Shown one piece after another: positions 25,611-33,838 of a DNA stretch of 39,516 nucleotides. The position numbers were made by a program, and so were the translations under genes. A model generated the notes under the pieces. It worked only from the letters and a program-made list of their open reading frames with translations. It was not told the DNA's origin and ran no database searches. This DNA is from an uncultured Gammaproteobacteria bacterium (lineage in GTDB: Bacteria; Pseudomonadota; Gammaproteobacteria; Steroidobacterales; JABDMI01): NCBI GenBank assembly GCA_938039225.1, contig CALHVH010000003.1, forward strand, positions 1 through 39,516, read 5' to 3'. Every line of letters starts with the position of its first letter. Positions within the stretch are counted from its first letter, which is position 1.

Positions 25611-26951
25611 ATGACACAGCAATACACTATTTCTAGTTTGGCACGTACTTTACGTTCTTTAGAAGGTAGTTTGCCCGATATCGAAAACGAAGCCCTTGAA
25701 CAAGAAGAAATTTCTCAAATCATTGAAGCTAAGTATTTCAAGCCCCAACAAGACGAACGCATTGCTGAGTGGTTTACTAAATTTCTGACAGTCAGAGGAA
25801 GTTTGTGGGACATTATTGATGAGGTACACAGTCACGTCACGGTTGGGCTTAAAAATATTCACACTTATGAAGAATATCAATTTTTTGTGATTGGTTATGT
25901 GGCGGCTTGTCATGTAGTTCGTTTAGATAGATTTTTATTAGAGCAATTTGCGACGCATACTTTTATTCAACGCAAACTAAATGAAGGCGTTCCAGAAAAG
26001 AAAATCCCCCGAAAGCAATATACACATATTTTTGAGTCATTTATTGCCATTGAAAATGCTCAACGTATGTTAGCTGTGATGAATCATGCGAGTAAAGAGA
26101 GAAGTAAACTAAAGGTTTTAGCCAATGATCCCGATGTTGGTTACTTTATAAATAATCTCTATAAATATCGTTCAGCTCTTGATGATAGTAAACAAAATTA
26201 TTTAGAACGTGGCGTGCACTTTATTAAACATGCTTTTAAAAGGCGTGGTGCTTCAATAAAACAACAAAGTCAATTTAAGGTTTTAGAAGCTTCAGGGCGC
26301 GTTTTTTCTGAATTGGTCAATAAAAAAGGTAAGTTGGTTACACCACAGATACGCGAGCAAGTTAGAGAGATGCTGCAACCTGGTGATGTAATGGTTACAC
26401 GACATAAATACGCATTAACCAATTTATTTTTACCAGGGTTTTGGCCACATGCAGCATTATTTGTTGGGACACATGAAGAGCGAGAAGCTAGAGGTATTTC
26501 TATTGAAACTCAGGTGCGTTCTAAATGGCGTGATAATAAATGTACCTTTGAAGCTTTAAAAGACGGAGTATTGTTTAGGCCCCTAGAAGAAACTTTAGCG
26601 GTAGATGCCTTTGTAGTTTTACGGCCAACACTTTCACAATCGGGCATAAATAAAGCAATTGAACGTATAGTTATTCATGAAGGGAAAAAATATAATTTTG
26701 ATTTTTTCCGTGCGGATAGATTGGTATGTACTGAGTTAATGTACCGCGCTTTTGATGGCATTGAGCATATGAATATTGAACTTAAAGAACGAGCAGGGCG
26801 ACCAACTTTGTCGGCTGAAGATTTATGTGATATTGCTTTAGATACTGATATGTTTGAGCCAGTAGCCATTTATGGGGTGAGAGACTTTGATAGATTAGTT
26901 TTTGATAAGAAAGAAGTTAAGCAATTGTTGAGTGAGAGTTTTAGAGATTAG
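25611..26951 (+). CDS. YiiX/YebB-like permuted NlpC/P60 cysteine hydrolase
   Basis: 446 aa from ATG 25611; a GTG at 25599 overlapping hutG is the alternative. The N-terminal about 245 residues are helical and unrecognised. The C-terminal papain-fold domain about 250-430 has the permuted order of the YaeF/YiiX group: PGDVMVTRHK, then His H280 in FWPHAALFVG, then catalytic Cys C373 in DRLVCTELMYRAFDG. Such proteins are suspected thiol hydrolases acting on lipids or amides, with no firm substrate. Adjacent to hutG, but a role in histidine use is not implied by its sequence. Confidence 0.82.
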   Translation: MTQQYTISSLARTLRSLEGSLPDIENEALEQEEISQIIEAKYFKPQQDERIAEWFTKFLTVRGSLWDIIDEVHSHVTVGLKNIHTYEEYQFFVIGYVAACHVVRLDRFLLEQFATHTFIQRKLNEGVPEKKIPRKQYTHIFESFIAIENAQRMLAVMNHASKERSKLKVLANDPDVGYFINNLYKYRSALDDSKQNYLERGVHFIKHAFKRRGASIKQQSQFKVLEASGRVFSELVNKKGKLVTPQIREQVREMLQPGDVMVTRHKYALTNLFLPGFWPHAALFVGTHEEREARGISIETQVRSKWRDNKCTFEALKDGVLFRPLEETLAVDAFVVLRPTLSQSGINKAIERIVIHEGKKYNFDFFRADRLVCTELMYRAFDGIEHMNIELKERAGRPTLSAEDLCDIALDTDMFEPVAIYGVRDFDRLVFDKKEVKQLLSESFRD

Positions 26952-26954
26952 GCT

Positions 26955-26970
26955 TTCGACTATTGTCGAA
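26955..26970. other. intergenic hairpin without T tract
   Basis: TTCGAC-TATT-GTCGAA, perfect 6-bp arms, 4 bases after the YiiX-like stop and 48 before the TPR gene start. Lacks a poly-T run, so if it matters it is more likely an mRNA-stabilising or processing hairpin than a terminator. Confidence 0.3.
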
Positions 26971-27018
26971 CCCATTGTGGATTGCTTAGTTATCACGATA
27001 TTTTAAAAAAGAGTAAAT

Positions 27019-27972
27019 ATGAATTTCATTAAAAAATTATTTGGCAAAAAAAAGACAGATTCCTCTGATGATGACATCGCTCCTGTAGAAGTGGATAGAA
27101 ATAATGAGGGTATTGCTGTCTATGATAAAAGCGGAAGTAAATTCGCAATAGAAAAAGACCAATACCGTAAAAATGTTCTTCCAGGTATTTTCAAAACTTC
27201 TTGGGATAATCCGCAAGAACTGTATAACGCAATAATTATGGCATTGAATGATGGTTTCTCAGCAGAAACATTGGAGCCCGCAAGACGATTATTTGAAATT
27301 GATCAAATTCATGAACGCGGTGCTACCATTTTTGGTATTTCATTACTGAAAAATGAACGCTATGCAGAAGCTCAAGCACATTTTGAAAGTTATATATCAA
27401 AAAATGGAAAGTCAGGGGTACTGCTAACGAATTTAGCGAAGGCTTATTCATTTCAGGGTAATGAAACTAGAGCTAAAGAAGTGCTTTGGGAGGCTATTGA
27501 GTTATTCCCAAATTTGAGTAATGCCGTTGAGTGGTTAGCTGCGATGGGTAAAGAAAAGGATGGTGAAAAGGGCTATCTGGAAACGATGAGTCGGATATCA
27601 GAGTTAGATGGGAGTTGGTATGCTGATTTATGGTTAGCGAGACATGATTTAGAGTCTTCTAATCTAAAGCTGGCAGTCCAAAGATATGAAAAAGTTTTAG
27701 CTTTAGGCTCTGATTCAGAAGAGGCTTTGTATATGATGTCTGGCGATTTAGGTAAGCATGGGGCTGTAAATGAAATTATTACGCTTGTGCTTCCTGTATT
27801 TAACTTATCTAAACACGGAATAGGCCCAGCAATGAATCTCTTGCAAGCCTGTTTAGAAACAAAAAATATTAATCAAGGGGTAAAGATATTGTCAGAAATC
27901 AAGGCGCTTGATCGTCCTGATTTAACTGAGCATATCGTTTTCTATGAAACTGAGTTTTCAAAAATATCTTAA
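27019..27972 (+). CDS. TPR-repeat protein of unknown function
   Basis: 317 aa, no signal peptide. The N-terminus is very basic (FIKKLFGKKK) then acidic (SSDDD), like membrane-surface proteins. About residues 90-300 form tetratricopeptide-like helical pairs (ERYAEAQAHFESYI, NLAKAYSFQGNETRAKEVLWEAIELFP, LAVQRYEKVLALGSDSEEALYMM). Probably a protein-interaction scaffold in the cytoplasm. AAGAG precedes ATG at suitable spacing. Same strand as its neighbours but with 67- and 77-bp gaps, so cotranscription is uncertain. Confidence 0.75.
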   Translation: MNFIKKLFGKKKTDSSDDDIAPVEVDRNNEGIAVYDKSGSKFAIEKDQYRKNVLPGIFKTSWDNPQELYNAIIMALNDGFSAETLEPARRLFEIDQIHERGATIFGISLLKNERYAEAQAHFESYISKNGKSGVLLTNLAKAYSFQGNETRAKEVLWEAIELFPNLSNAVEWLAAMGKEKDGEKGYLETMSRISELDGSWYADLWLARHDLESSNLKLAVQRYEKVLALGSDSEEALYMMSGDLGKHGAVNEIITLVLPVFNLSKHGIGPAMNLLQACLETKNINQGVKILSEIKALDRPDLTEHIVFYETEFSKIS

Positions 27973-28049
27973 TCTGATATTGTATTCTTAAAATACAACT
28001 CTACTAATTATGAACCCGTATTATTTATTCAAGCAAAGGTAAAACTTCT

Positions 28050-28988
28050 ATGAAAATTTATCGAGCATTATTGATAATTGCAGTTTGTATTTTAGTAGTT
28101 TCTTGTACAAACAATACGAATCTTAGTTCAAAGAAACAAGTGACGCACAAAACAATTAACACAGAGATCTCAAAACATGACGCTCAAGAGTTTACTGTAC
28201 TCAGTGAAATTATTTTAGATGCCGATGGTAAGGATGCTGGATTATCGGCTTATGACTTGATTCGAAGATTTGGTGGTAAAAGACCCATTGAATCACCAGA
28301 CTTGTATCCAGGGAATCATACTGAAGTTAAACATATTCTGGAAGACTCAGATAATATTGTAGGAAACCATTTTGTATTTCTATCTCATCGGGATAAGGAT
28401 CGCGATAGAAATAGATTTGATATCACAGATCGTCAGAGAAATGAAATTAAGGCCTATGATCGTTCTATAGATGAATTAAAGGGTTTTGAGAATGAAACAA
28501 TGGTTTATAAATGGAAATTCAAAATCAATCAAGATATGCAGATTTCAAAACGCTTCTCGCATTTTTTTCAGTTGAAGGCTAAAGGTGGTAACGATAAAAA
28601 GCCTATGATTACGATTTCCGGAGCCAAACGACGAGGTGTAGATGTTATTGAAGTGCGGCATAATCCAGATAATAATAAAGGCACCATTCTTGATAGCTCG
28701 AGTTGGCAAGATGTACAAGGTGAGTGGCTTAGTGTTTATTGTCGTGTGACATACGCTGATTCGGGATCAATTCGTCTGATTGCACAACGTATGAGTGACG
28801 ATAAAATAATTTTAGATGTAGAAGGATCTAATCTTGATTTATGGAGAGGTGCTAGCAATAGGCATTTTGTAAGGCCAAAATGGGGCATCTATCGTTCAAT
28901 CGTGGAAACTAAGGATCTTCGCGCTGAAGAAGAAATTGTTCGTTTTGCCAATTTTAGAGTAAGTAAAGTTAGTCCTCAGAAAAACTAA
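28050..28988 (+). CDS. lipoprotein with polysaccharide-lyase-like (heparin lyase I type) jelly-roll
   Basis: 312 aa. Lipobox VVSC with Cys19. The region about 55-305 resembles the PF14099-type lyase fold: ETMVYKWKFKINQDMQ, FSHFFQLKAKGGNDKKPMITISG, GEWLSVYCRVTYADSGSIRLIAQRMSDDKIILDVEG, LDLWRG, and the hallmark-like RPKWGIYRS, closing with VRFANFRVSK. By family it could bind or cleave an acidic polysaccharide in the periplasm or at the cell surface. Catalytic residues are not assigned and no carbohydrate-utilisation genes adjoin it, so an enzymatic role is inference. Confidence 0.62.
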   Translation: MKIYRALLIIAVCILVVSCTNNTNLSSKKQVTHKTINTEISKHDAQEFTVLSEIILDADGKDAGLSAYDLIRRFGGKRPIESPDLYPGNHTEVKHILEDSDNIVGNHFVFLSHRDKDRDRNRFDITDRQRNEIKAYDRSIDELKGFENETMVYKWKFKINQDMQISKRFSHFFQLKAKGGNDKKPMITISGAKRRGVDVIEVRHNPDNNKGTILDSSSWQDVQGEWLSVYCRVTYADSGSIRLIAQRMSDDKIILDVEGSNLDLWRGASNRHFVRPKWGIYRSIVETKDLRAEEEIVRFANFRVSKVSPQKN

Positions 28989-29177
28989 ATGGCTGCGTGT
29001 AAGCCGCGAGAAATGTAAGCCTTTGCGTTGGCACAAGTCCTAATAAATAGCAATTTAATACTTGAAAACATTGTATATGTTTATCTAAAAAAGGTTTACA
29101 CTTATAGACATGAATAACGTGACGTCAATTACATAGACTTTACGTTGACTACAATCATTAACTAAAGAGGTGAAATT

Positions 29178-29429
29178 ATGGGCTTAACTGGTTTAATAAT
29201 GTTCCTAGTAATTGGAGCGGCAGCAGGTTGGCTAGCTGGGAATCTAATGAAGGGTGGTGGTTTTGGTGTAGTTAACAATATCATTATCGGTGTTGTTGGT
29301 TCAGTTGTAGGAGGCTTTCTATTCGGTCTTATAGGGTTTAAAGCGGTAGGTTTAATCGGTTCAATTATTTCTGCAACCGTTGGTGCGTCAGTGCTGTTGT
29401 TTGTTATTGCAAAACTAAACGATAATTAG
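29178..29429 (+). CDS. GlsB/YeaQ/YmgE family small membrane protein
   Basis: 83 aa, nearly all hydrophobic: three transmembrane segments rich in Gly (LIMFLVIGAAAGWLAGNLMKGGGFGVVNNIIIGVVGSVVGGFLF). This is the family pattern of stress-induced inner-membrane proteins (also called transglycosylase-associated). Strong ribosome site AGAGGTGA before the ATG. First of the run of small genes to 30222. Ends in TAG. Confidence 0.92.
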   Translation: MGLTGLIMFLVIGAAAGWLAGNLMKGGGFGVVNNIIIGVVGSVVGGFLFGLIGFKAVGLIGSIISATVGASVLLFVIAKLNDN

Positions 29430-29474
29430 TCAGTATCAAATTTAAACCTACTGAAGTTTGAATGAGAGGTATAG

Positions 29475-29783
29475 ATGTTAGACATAAGACCAAATTGTGA
29501 ATGTTGTGATAAAGATTTAGCATATAACTCTACAGAAGCCATGATTTGCACTTACGAATGTACTTTTTGTAAAACCTGCGTAGATGACATTCTCAATAAC
29601 GTATGCCCAAATTGTGGTGGAGGCTTTTGTCCACGACCTATTCGGCCAAAAACCGCCAGACGTAAAGGTTTAAGTATTTCACATCAATTGCCCTCGCAAA
29701 AAAGGATAGTAACTAAATACAGTATTCAAGAAATTAAGGAATTTTCCAAACTAAGCTGTGATATTGAAGCAAAAGACAGATGA
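29475..29783 (+). CDS. DUF1272 domain zinc-binding protein
   Basis: 102 aa. Begins MLDIRPNCECCDKDL, then TYECTFCKTCV and NNVCPNCGGGFCPRP, a cysteine-rich DUF1272 core with eight or more Cys that likely binds zinc. The family is normally about 60-90 aa; here a basic 40-residue tail (KTARRKGLS...) extends it. Function unknown. Its stop overlaps the next start by 4 bases (ATGA), indicating coupled translation. Confidence 0.85.
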   Translation: MLDIRPNCECCDKDLAYNSTEAMICTYECTFCKTCVDDILNNVCPNCGGGFCPRPIRPKTARRKGLSISHQLPSQKRIVTKYSIQEIKEFSKLSCDIEAKDR

Positions 29784-29998
29784 ATGAAGAGCTAAGAGAC
29801 AAAATAATTCAAGTTTGCGATAAAAAAATAGCAGCAAAAGGTGAAACGGTCGGTTTATCTTTTTATGCTTTTTTTGCTAACAAAAATAATAATCCTATTT
29901 TGCTAATGGAAGCTGCAACGTGGTGGATTCAAACCCATAAACTAGACCACTTCGAAAAAGCCAGCAAAATTAAGGGTATGGTAGAGCAAGGGCTTTAA
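29780..29998 (+). CDS. small conserved protein, DUF6500-like
   Basis: 72 aa, soluble. Sequence ELRDKIIQVCDKKIAAKGE, VGLSFYAFFANKNNNP, LLMEAATWWIQTHKLDHFEKASKIKGM. It resembles the family I recall as DUF6500; the name should be confirmed by a profile search. Overlap with DUF1272 and 8 bp to the next gene make it part of a small-protein operon. No function can be assigned. Confidence 0.72.
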   Translation: MNEELRDKIIQVCDKKIAAKGETVGLSFYAFFANKNNNPILLMEAATWWIQTHKLDHFEKASKIKGMVEQGL

Positions 29999-30006
29999 AG
30001 GCGTAA

Positions 30007-30222
30007 ATGAACAAAGCAAACTACAAAAAACTGCTTAATAGTAAATGGACAGCGGTTAATCCCAACAATAAAGAAAAACATTTTTTAATAGTAAAAGTGC
30101 AGAAAGACGAAGATGAAAACGTAATTGAATGTATCATTGAAGCGGTCATGACAAAAAACTCCTATTCAATTTGTTGGCGTGATTTAAATAACTCGGAACA
30201 ATGGCTTAGCGGCTGGAATTAG
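30007..30222 (+). CDS. Trp-rich small protein (TIGR02450 type)
   Basis: 71 aa. The pattern LLNSKWTAVNPNNKEKHFLIVKV ... CIIEAVMTKNSYSICWRDLNNSEQWLSGWN fits the small tryptophan-rich family, with Trp at positions 14, 57, 65 and 70. Unknown function; members occur in aquatic proteobacteria and cyanobacteria. 17 bp upstream of the secreted hydrolase gene. Confidence 0.82.
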   Translation: MNKANYKKLLNSKWTAVNPNNKEKHFLIVKVQKDEDENVIECIIEAVMTKNSYSICWRDLNNSEQWLSGWN

Positions 30223-30239
30223 ACTGGAAACTTATCATT

Positions 30240-31523
30240 ATGCATTCAATAAAACTCCTATTAGCTACTGGACTCTTTCTCTTAAGTTTGTCGACTTTTG
30301 CTGCTGAGCAACTTTATACTCATCAGCCAACAGTAACTCCTGAACTTGCCTTTGATGGTGACTATACGGTTGGAGTTACTACGCTTAAAGCGGTAAACCC
30401 TAAACAACTCAACACTACAAATTTCACAAGCTTTGAAGACAGAGAACTGACACTTGAGGTGTGGTATCCCGCTGAAGTATCAAAACAATCTGAAATAGCT
30501 ACGTATAAAGATGTTACTCGCACCAATAAAGAATTTGAATTATTAGGAGGGGCTTATAGAGATGCGAGTCCTGTTAAAACCAAAAAAGAATTCCCCTTAA
30601 TCATTTTTTCACATGGATATACCGGTTATCGAAGTATCATGTTTTATTTGGGTGAGCATTTAGCCAGTCACGGTTATGTAGTGGCCAGTATTGATCATAA
30701 GGATTCTACCAATGCGGATGTTATTGCTAGTGGATCGCCTTTTTCAGGTTTTCCTAGTACTTTATTAAATCGTGCTCGAGATCAACAGTTTGTACTGGAT
30801 TACTTTAGTCAATTAGAAACTCCTTTGGGCCACACGGTTAATACGGATTTAGCAGTGGCTTCAGGTCATTCCATGGGGGGTTATGGAACCATTAATACCG
30901 TGGGAGGTTGTTTTAGTTTTAGCGATGCGGCCATGAAACAATTTGGAATACCCGAACAAGCCATTGCATTATTATTACCTTTGTTTAATACCTGTAATGC
31001 GGCTCAAGAAAAAGCGGACCCACGTTGGAAAGGTATGATGGCATTTGCTCCTTGGGGTGGCGAGGCCAATGTGCATGATTTGAATTCTTTAAAAAATATA
31101 AAAATTCCTGCTCTGTATGTTGCCGGCGATGAGGATGATGTATCCGGTTATGAAAATGGTGTAAAAAAACTATTTGAGAATACGGGCACTACTAGTAAAG
31201 AAAAGACTACCTATATGTTGGTGTTTGAAAATGCACGACATAATATTGTTACCCATCCAACACCAGCAATAGCTTACGCAGATGATTTTGATATTGGTCA
31301 TTATTATGAACCAAGCTGGGATATTGAAACTATAAATCGAGTGAATGAGCATATGGTCTTAGCTTTTTTAAATTGTCATGTAAAAGAATCAAAAGAAGCT
31401 TGTGATTTTTTACCAGAACGCGTAGATGCTACACAAACTAAACAAGAAGATGGTTCACTATCGGATGTATGGCCGGGGTTTAAGGATAGGTGGGGAACTG
31501 GTTTAAAATTTTATAGAAAGTAG
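30240..31523 (+). CDS. secreted alpha/beta hydrolase (dienelactone hydrolase / PAF-acetylhydrolase-like)
   Basis: 427 aa. Cleavable signal peptide about 1-22 (LSTFAA-EQ). Hydrolase core: LEVWYPAE, PLIIFSHGYTGYRSIMFYLGEHLASHGYVVASIDH, nucleophile elbow GHSMGG with S211, acid in YVAGDEDDVSGYENG, and histidine in ENARHNIVTHP. The order and the FSHGYTGYR segment match the PAF-acetylhydrolase isoform II-like group of periplasmic esterases. Substrate unknown. 9 bp upstream of the cupin gene, likely the same transcript. Confidence 0.85.
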   Translation: MHSIKLLLATGLFLLSLSTFAAEQLYTHQPTVTPELAFDGDYTVGVTTLKAVNPKQLNTTNFTSFEDRELTLEVWYPAEVSKQSEIATYKDVTRTNKEFELLGGAYRDASPVKTKKEFPLIIFSHGYTGYRSIMFYLGEHLASHGYVVASIDHKDSTNADVIASGSPFSGFPSTLLNRARDQQFVLDYFSQLETPLGHTVNTDLAVASGHSMGGYGTINTVGGCFSFSDAAMKQFGIPEQAIALLLPLFNTCNAAQEKADPRWKGMMAFAPWGGEANVHDLNSLKNIKIPALYVAGDEDDVSGYENGVKKLFENTGTTSKEKTTYMLVFENARHNIVTHPTPAIAYADDFDIGHYYEPSWDIETINRVNEHMVLAFLNCHVKESKEACDFLPERVDATQTKQEDGSLSDVWPGFKDRWGTGLKFYRK

Positions 31524-31532
31524 ACTGTGTAA

Positions 31533-32546
31533 ATGAATATTAAGAAAGTAAAAGAGTGGCACGATGTCACGCCACGGATTTTACAAGAGGAAATCATTCC
31601 TCTTTATCAACCTGCGATTATCAAAAATGCGGCTGCACATTGGCCTATATTAGAATTTGCCGAACGTTCAAAGCAATCTTTATACAATTATTTAAAACCT
31701 AAATGTCTTAACCAAGAGCCTATTAATAGTTATAACGCTATAGAAAGTGCGAATAAACGTTATTTTTATTCAGAAGATATGAATGGGTTTAATTTTGAAA
31801 GACAACAAGAGTATTTGGCTGATTTTCTTGAACGTTTACTTGCGATTAATAATCCTGATGAGCAAGCCACCTATGCTGGTGCGGTTGATATCCGTCGACA
31901 TATACCGCTATTTGAAAAATCGAATACTTTTCCGCTACTAGATGGTCAAAATTTCCAGCCAAGAGTCTGGATTGGTAATTCAGCTACAGTTTCTACTCAC
32001 TTTGATATTCAAGACAATATTGCTTGTGTAGTTAGTGGTGAGCGTCAGTTTACTTTTTTTCCTCCTGAGCAAATTCAAAATTTATATATTGGTCCTTTGG
32101 ATTTCACAATCTCAGGTGTGCCAGCTAGTATGGTTAATATAGATTCGCCAGATTTTGAAAAGCATCCAAAATATAAAGAAGCTCTTAAATCATCACAAGT
32201 AGCTGTATTAGAACCTGGCGATGCAGTTTATGTGCCTAGCTTGTGGTGGCATAATGTGCGTTCGCAAGGTGAATTCTGCATGCTAGTAAATTATTGGTGG
32301 GATAATCCTACCTATAAAATTGATAGCGCGATGAATACGCTTTTGCATGGCTTGTACACTATAGGACATTTACCACCTAAAGAGCGTCTGGCATGGCGTG
32401 AACTCTTTGATTATTTTGTTTTTAAAACTGAAGGTGAGCCCTTACAGCACCTTTCGGAGGGGCGAAGAGGTGTGGCTGGTAACATGTCGGAAAATCTATA
32501 CAAAAGAATTAAGCATTATGTGCTCAATAAAATGATACCGAGATAA
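31533..32546 (+). CDS. cupin-like (JmjC, cupin_8) Fe(II)/2-oxoglutarate oxygenase
   Basis: 337 aa. The N-terminal PAIIKNAAAHWP is the usual lead-in of cupin_8 proteins. Metal ligands H156 and D158 (STHFDIQDN) and H240 (PSLWWHNV), with GERQFTFFPPEQ and LEPGDAVYVPSLWWH around them, as in the FIH/JMJD5-like hydroxylases. Cytoplasmic. The substrate may be a protein or small molecule and is unknown. The stop abuts the stop of the convergent regulator at 32547 with no spacer. Confidence 0.88.
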   Translation: MNIKKVKEWHDVTPRILQEEIIPLYQPAIIKNAAAHWPILEFAERSKQSLYNYLKPKCLNQEPINSYNAIESANKRYFYSEDMNGFNFERQQEYLADFLERLLAINNPDEQATYAGAVDIRRHIPLFEKSNTFPLLDGQNFQPRVWIGNSATVSTHFDIQDNIACVVSGERQFTFFPPEQIQNLYIGPLDFTISGVPASMVNIDSPDFEKHPKYKEALKSSQVAVLEPGDAVYVPSLWWHNVRSQGEFCMLVNYWWDNPTYKIDSAMNTLLHGLYTIGHLPPKERLAWRELFDYFVFKTEGEPLQHLSEGRRGVAGNMSENLYKRIKHYVLNKMIPR

Positions 32547-33365
32547 CTAGGTATTTTCAGATTGAAAAAAATTTGTTGTAAATGAATTACTGGGGTAAAA
32601 CGTTTCGATACGTAGTTCATTTGCAGTTATATCTTGTGCTGTACCAAAGGTAGATATTACTGAAAAAAAACTGAGCTTAATATCGTTTATATTAATTTCA
32701 ATGGGCAATACAGGGATTAGATTGTGTAGCGTATTTGATTCATTAAAATCACCCACATATTCAATTAAGCTTTCATAGTGAGCCATCACTTCAACATCTC
32801 CAGAATCGATTGCTTCACGTTTTAATCTTTGCATAAACGGCCCTATAATCGTTTCCCAATTTGCTATTGCATTACGTATACCTTGAGGATGCACGGTTAG
32901 CAGAGCAATATTTTCATCTCCACTGTCACCTATAGCCCGCCATATTTCTTCAGGGTTCCCTAGCATTTCAAACAAAGCATTAGCTGCAGCATTTTTCATT
33001 TTTATATTCCACAGACGATCTAAAACGAAAGCTGGGTAAGGATTGTGATGTTGTAAAATATTTTCTAGAACCGAAGTAAAGGCTTGCATTGAATGTTCTT
33101 CAAGGCCTTTTTCAGCAAACACATTGGCATAGCCGGCAGCATTTAAAATGTTGTTTCGCTCACGTAGTGGTACATCCAAAGCCTCGGATAATTTTAAAAC
33201 CATTTCTCTACTAGGTAAGCTTTTTCCAGTTTCTAACCAACTGATATGCCTTTGTGAGATATTAGCTTCAAGAGCTAAATCTAACTGAGAGAATTTACGA
33301 GCTTTACGCCACATTTTCAGGGTCTGGGTAAATTGCTTAGTAGAGCTTTGTGTTGCTATAGGCAT
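32547..33365 (-). CDS. XRE-family regulator with MmyB-like ligand-binding domain
   Basis: 272 aa. Helix-turn-helix about 15-70 (RKFSQLDLALEANISQRHISWLETGKSLPSREMV). The C-terminal domain about 100-265 has the MmyB-like regulator pattern (NPYPAFVLDRLWNIKMKNAAANALFE, LLTVHPQGIRNAIANWE, LIPVLPIEI), a PAS-like sensor of an unknown ligand. It is divergent from a small membrane gene across a 125-bp gap that holds a 23-bp palindrome, so that gene is the likely target. Confidence 0.9.
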   Translation of the reverse strand: MPIATQSSTKQFTQTLKMWRKARKFSQLDLALEANISQRHISWLETGKSLPSREMVLKLSEALDVPLRERNNILNAAGYANVFAEKGLEEHSMQAFTSVLENILQHHNPYPAFVLDRLWNIKMKNAAANALFEMLGNPEEIWRAIGDSGDENIALLTVHPQGIRNAIANWETIIGPFMQRLKREAIDSGDVEVMAHYESLIEYVGDFNESNTLHNLIPVLPIEININDIKLSFFSVISTFGTAQDITANELRIETFYPSNSFTTNFFQSENT

Positions 33366-33413
33366 GTTCTTATCTCACTGTAAATAGCTATTAGACAATA
33401 GTAGGCAGTAATT

Positions 33414-33436
33414 TCAATAACCTCTTAGGTCATTGA
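33414..33436. promoter_or_regulatory. 23-bp palindrome, candidate operator of the MmyB-like regulator
   Basis: TCAAT-N-ACCT-NNN-AGGT-N-ATTGA: both five-base and four-base half arms are perfectly symmetric (18 of 23 positions). Centred at 33425 in the divergent gap between the XRE regulator (start 33365) and the membrane gene (start 33491). The symmetry suits a dimeric repressor that controls both genes. Confidence 0.6.
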
Positions 33437-33490
33437 ATTCATAATCAGTATGCAGGAATATAGAGACAAAATTCAAGTAAGGAGAAAAAT

Positions 33491-33790
33491 ATGACTCGTA
33501 GAACGCTCGCAATACTCATTCTTATTCCATTCACAATCTTAAGCCTTTATGCCGTGGTTAAAGTGGGTTACCTAGGTATTTTTGATTATCATCGGCATAG
33601 CCCTGCTGGTTGGCAAGTGTTTACTGATCTAGTTATTGCATGCATTTTGTTATTGGCCTTAATTATTCCGGAAGCAAAACGTCGTGGTATTAATCCTTGG
33701 CCATTTGTTCTTTTGACTTTAGTGCTTGGGTCTTTTGGACCTCTGGCATATTTTGTGTATGCAGGTAGTGATAGTACTTCCAAGACTTAA
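33491..33790 (+). CDS. small membrane protein, DUF2834-like
   Basis: 99 aa, three hydrophobic segments (about 6-27, 46-61, 71-91). The pattern GYLGIFDYHRHSPAGWQVFTDLVIACILLL and EAKRRGINPWPFVLLTLVLGSFGPLAYFV fits small DUF2834-type proteins; confirm by profile. Strong Shine-Dalgarno AAGGAG before the ATG. Probably controlled by the divergent MmyB-like regulator. Confidence 0.75.
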   Translation: MTRRTLAILILIPFTILSLYAVVKVGYLGIFDYHRHSPAGWQVFTDLVIACILLLALIIPEAKRRGINPWPFVLLTLVLGSFGPLAYFVYAGSDSTSKT

Positions 33791-33838
33791 AGCAAACAGG
33801 TAAACTCTACCCAAACTATAATTTGTAAGGGTTTATTC

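Noticed and set aside
27980..27998. Inverted repeat TTGTATT ... AATACAA as terminator after the TPR gene
   Set aside because: AT-only weak stem with no T run.
28998..29021. Direct repeat TGTAAGCC twice, 16 bp apart
   Set aside because: Only two short copies after the lyase-like gene, with no CRISPR-like periodicity or flanking cas genes.
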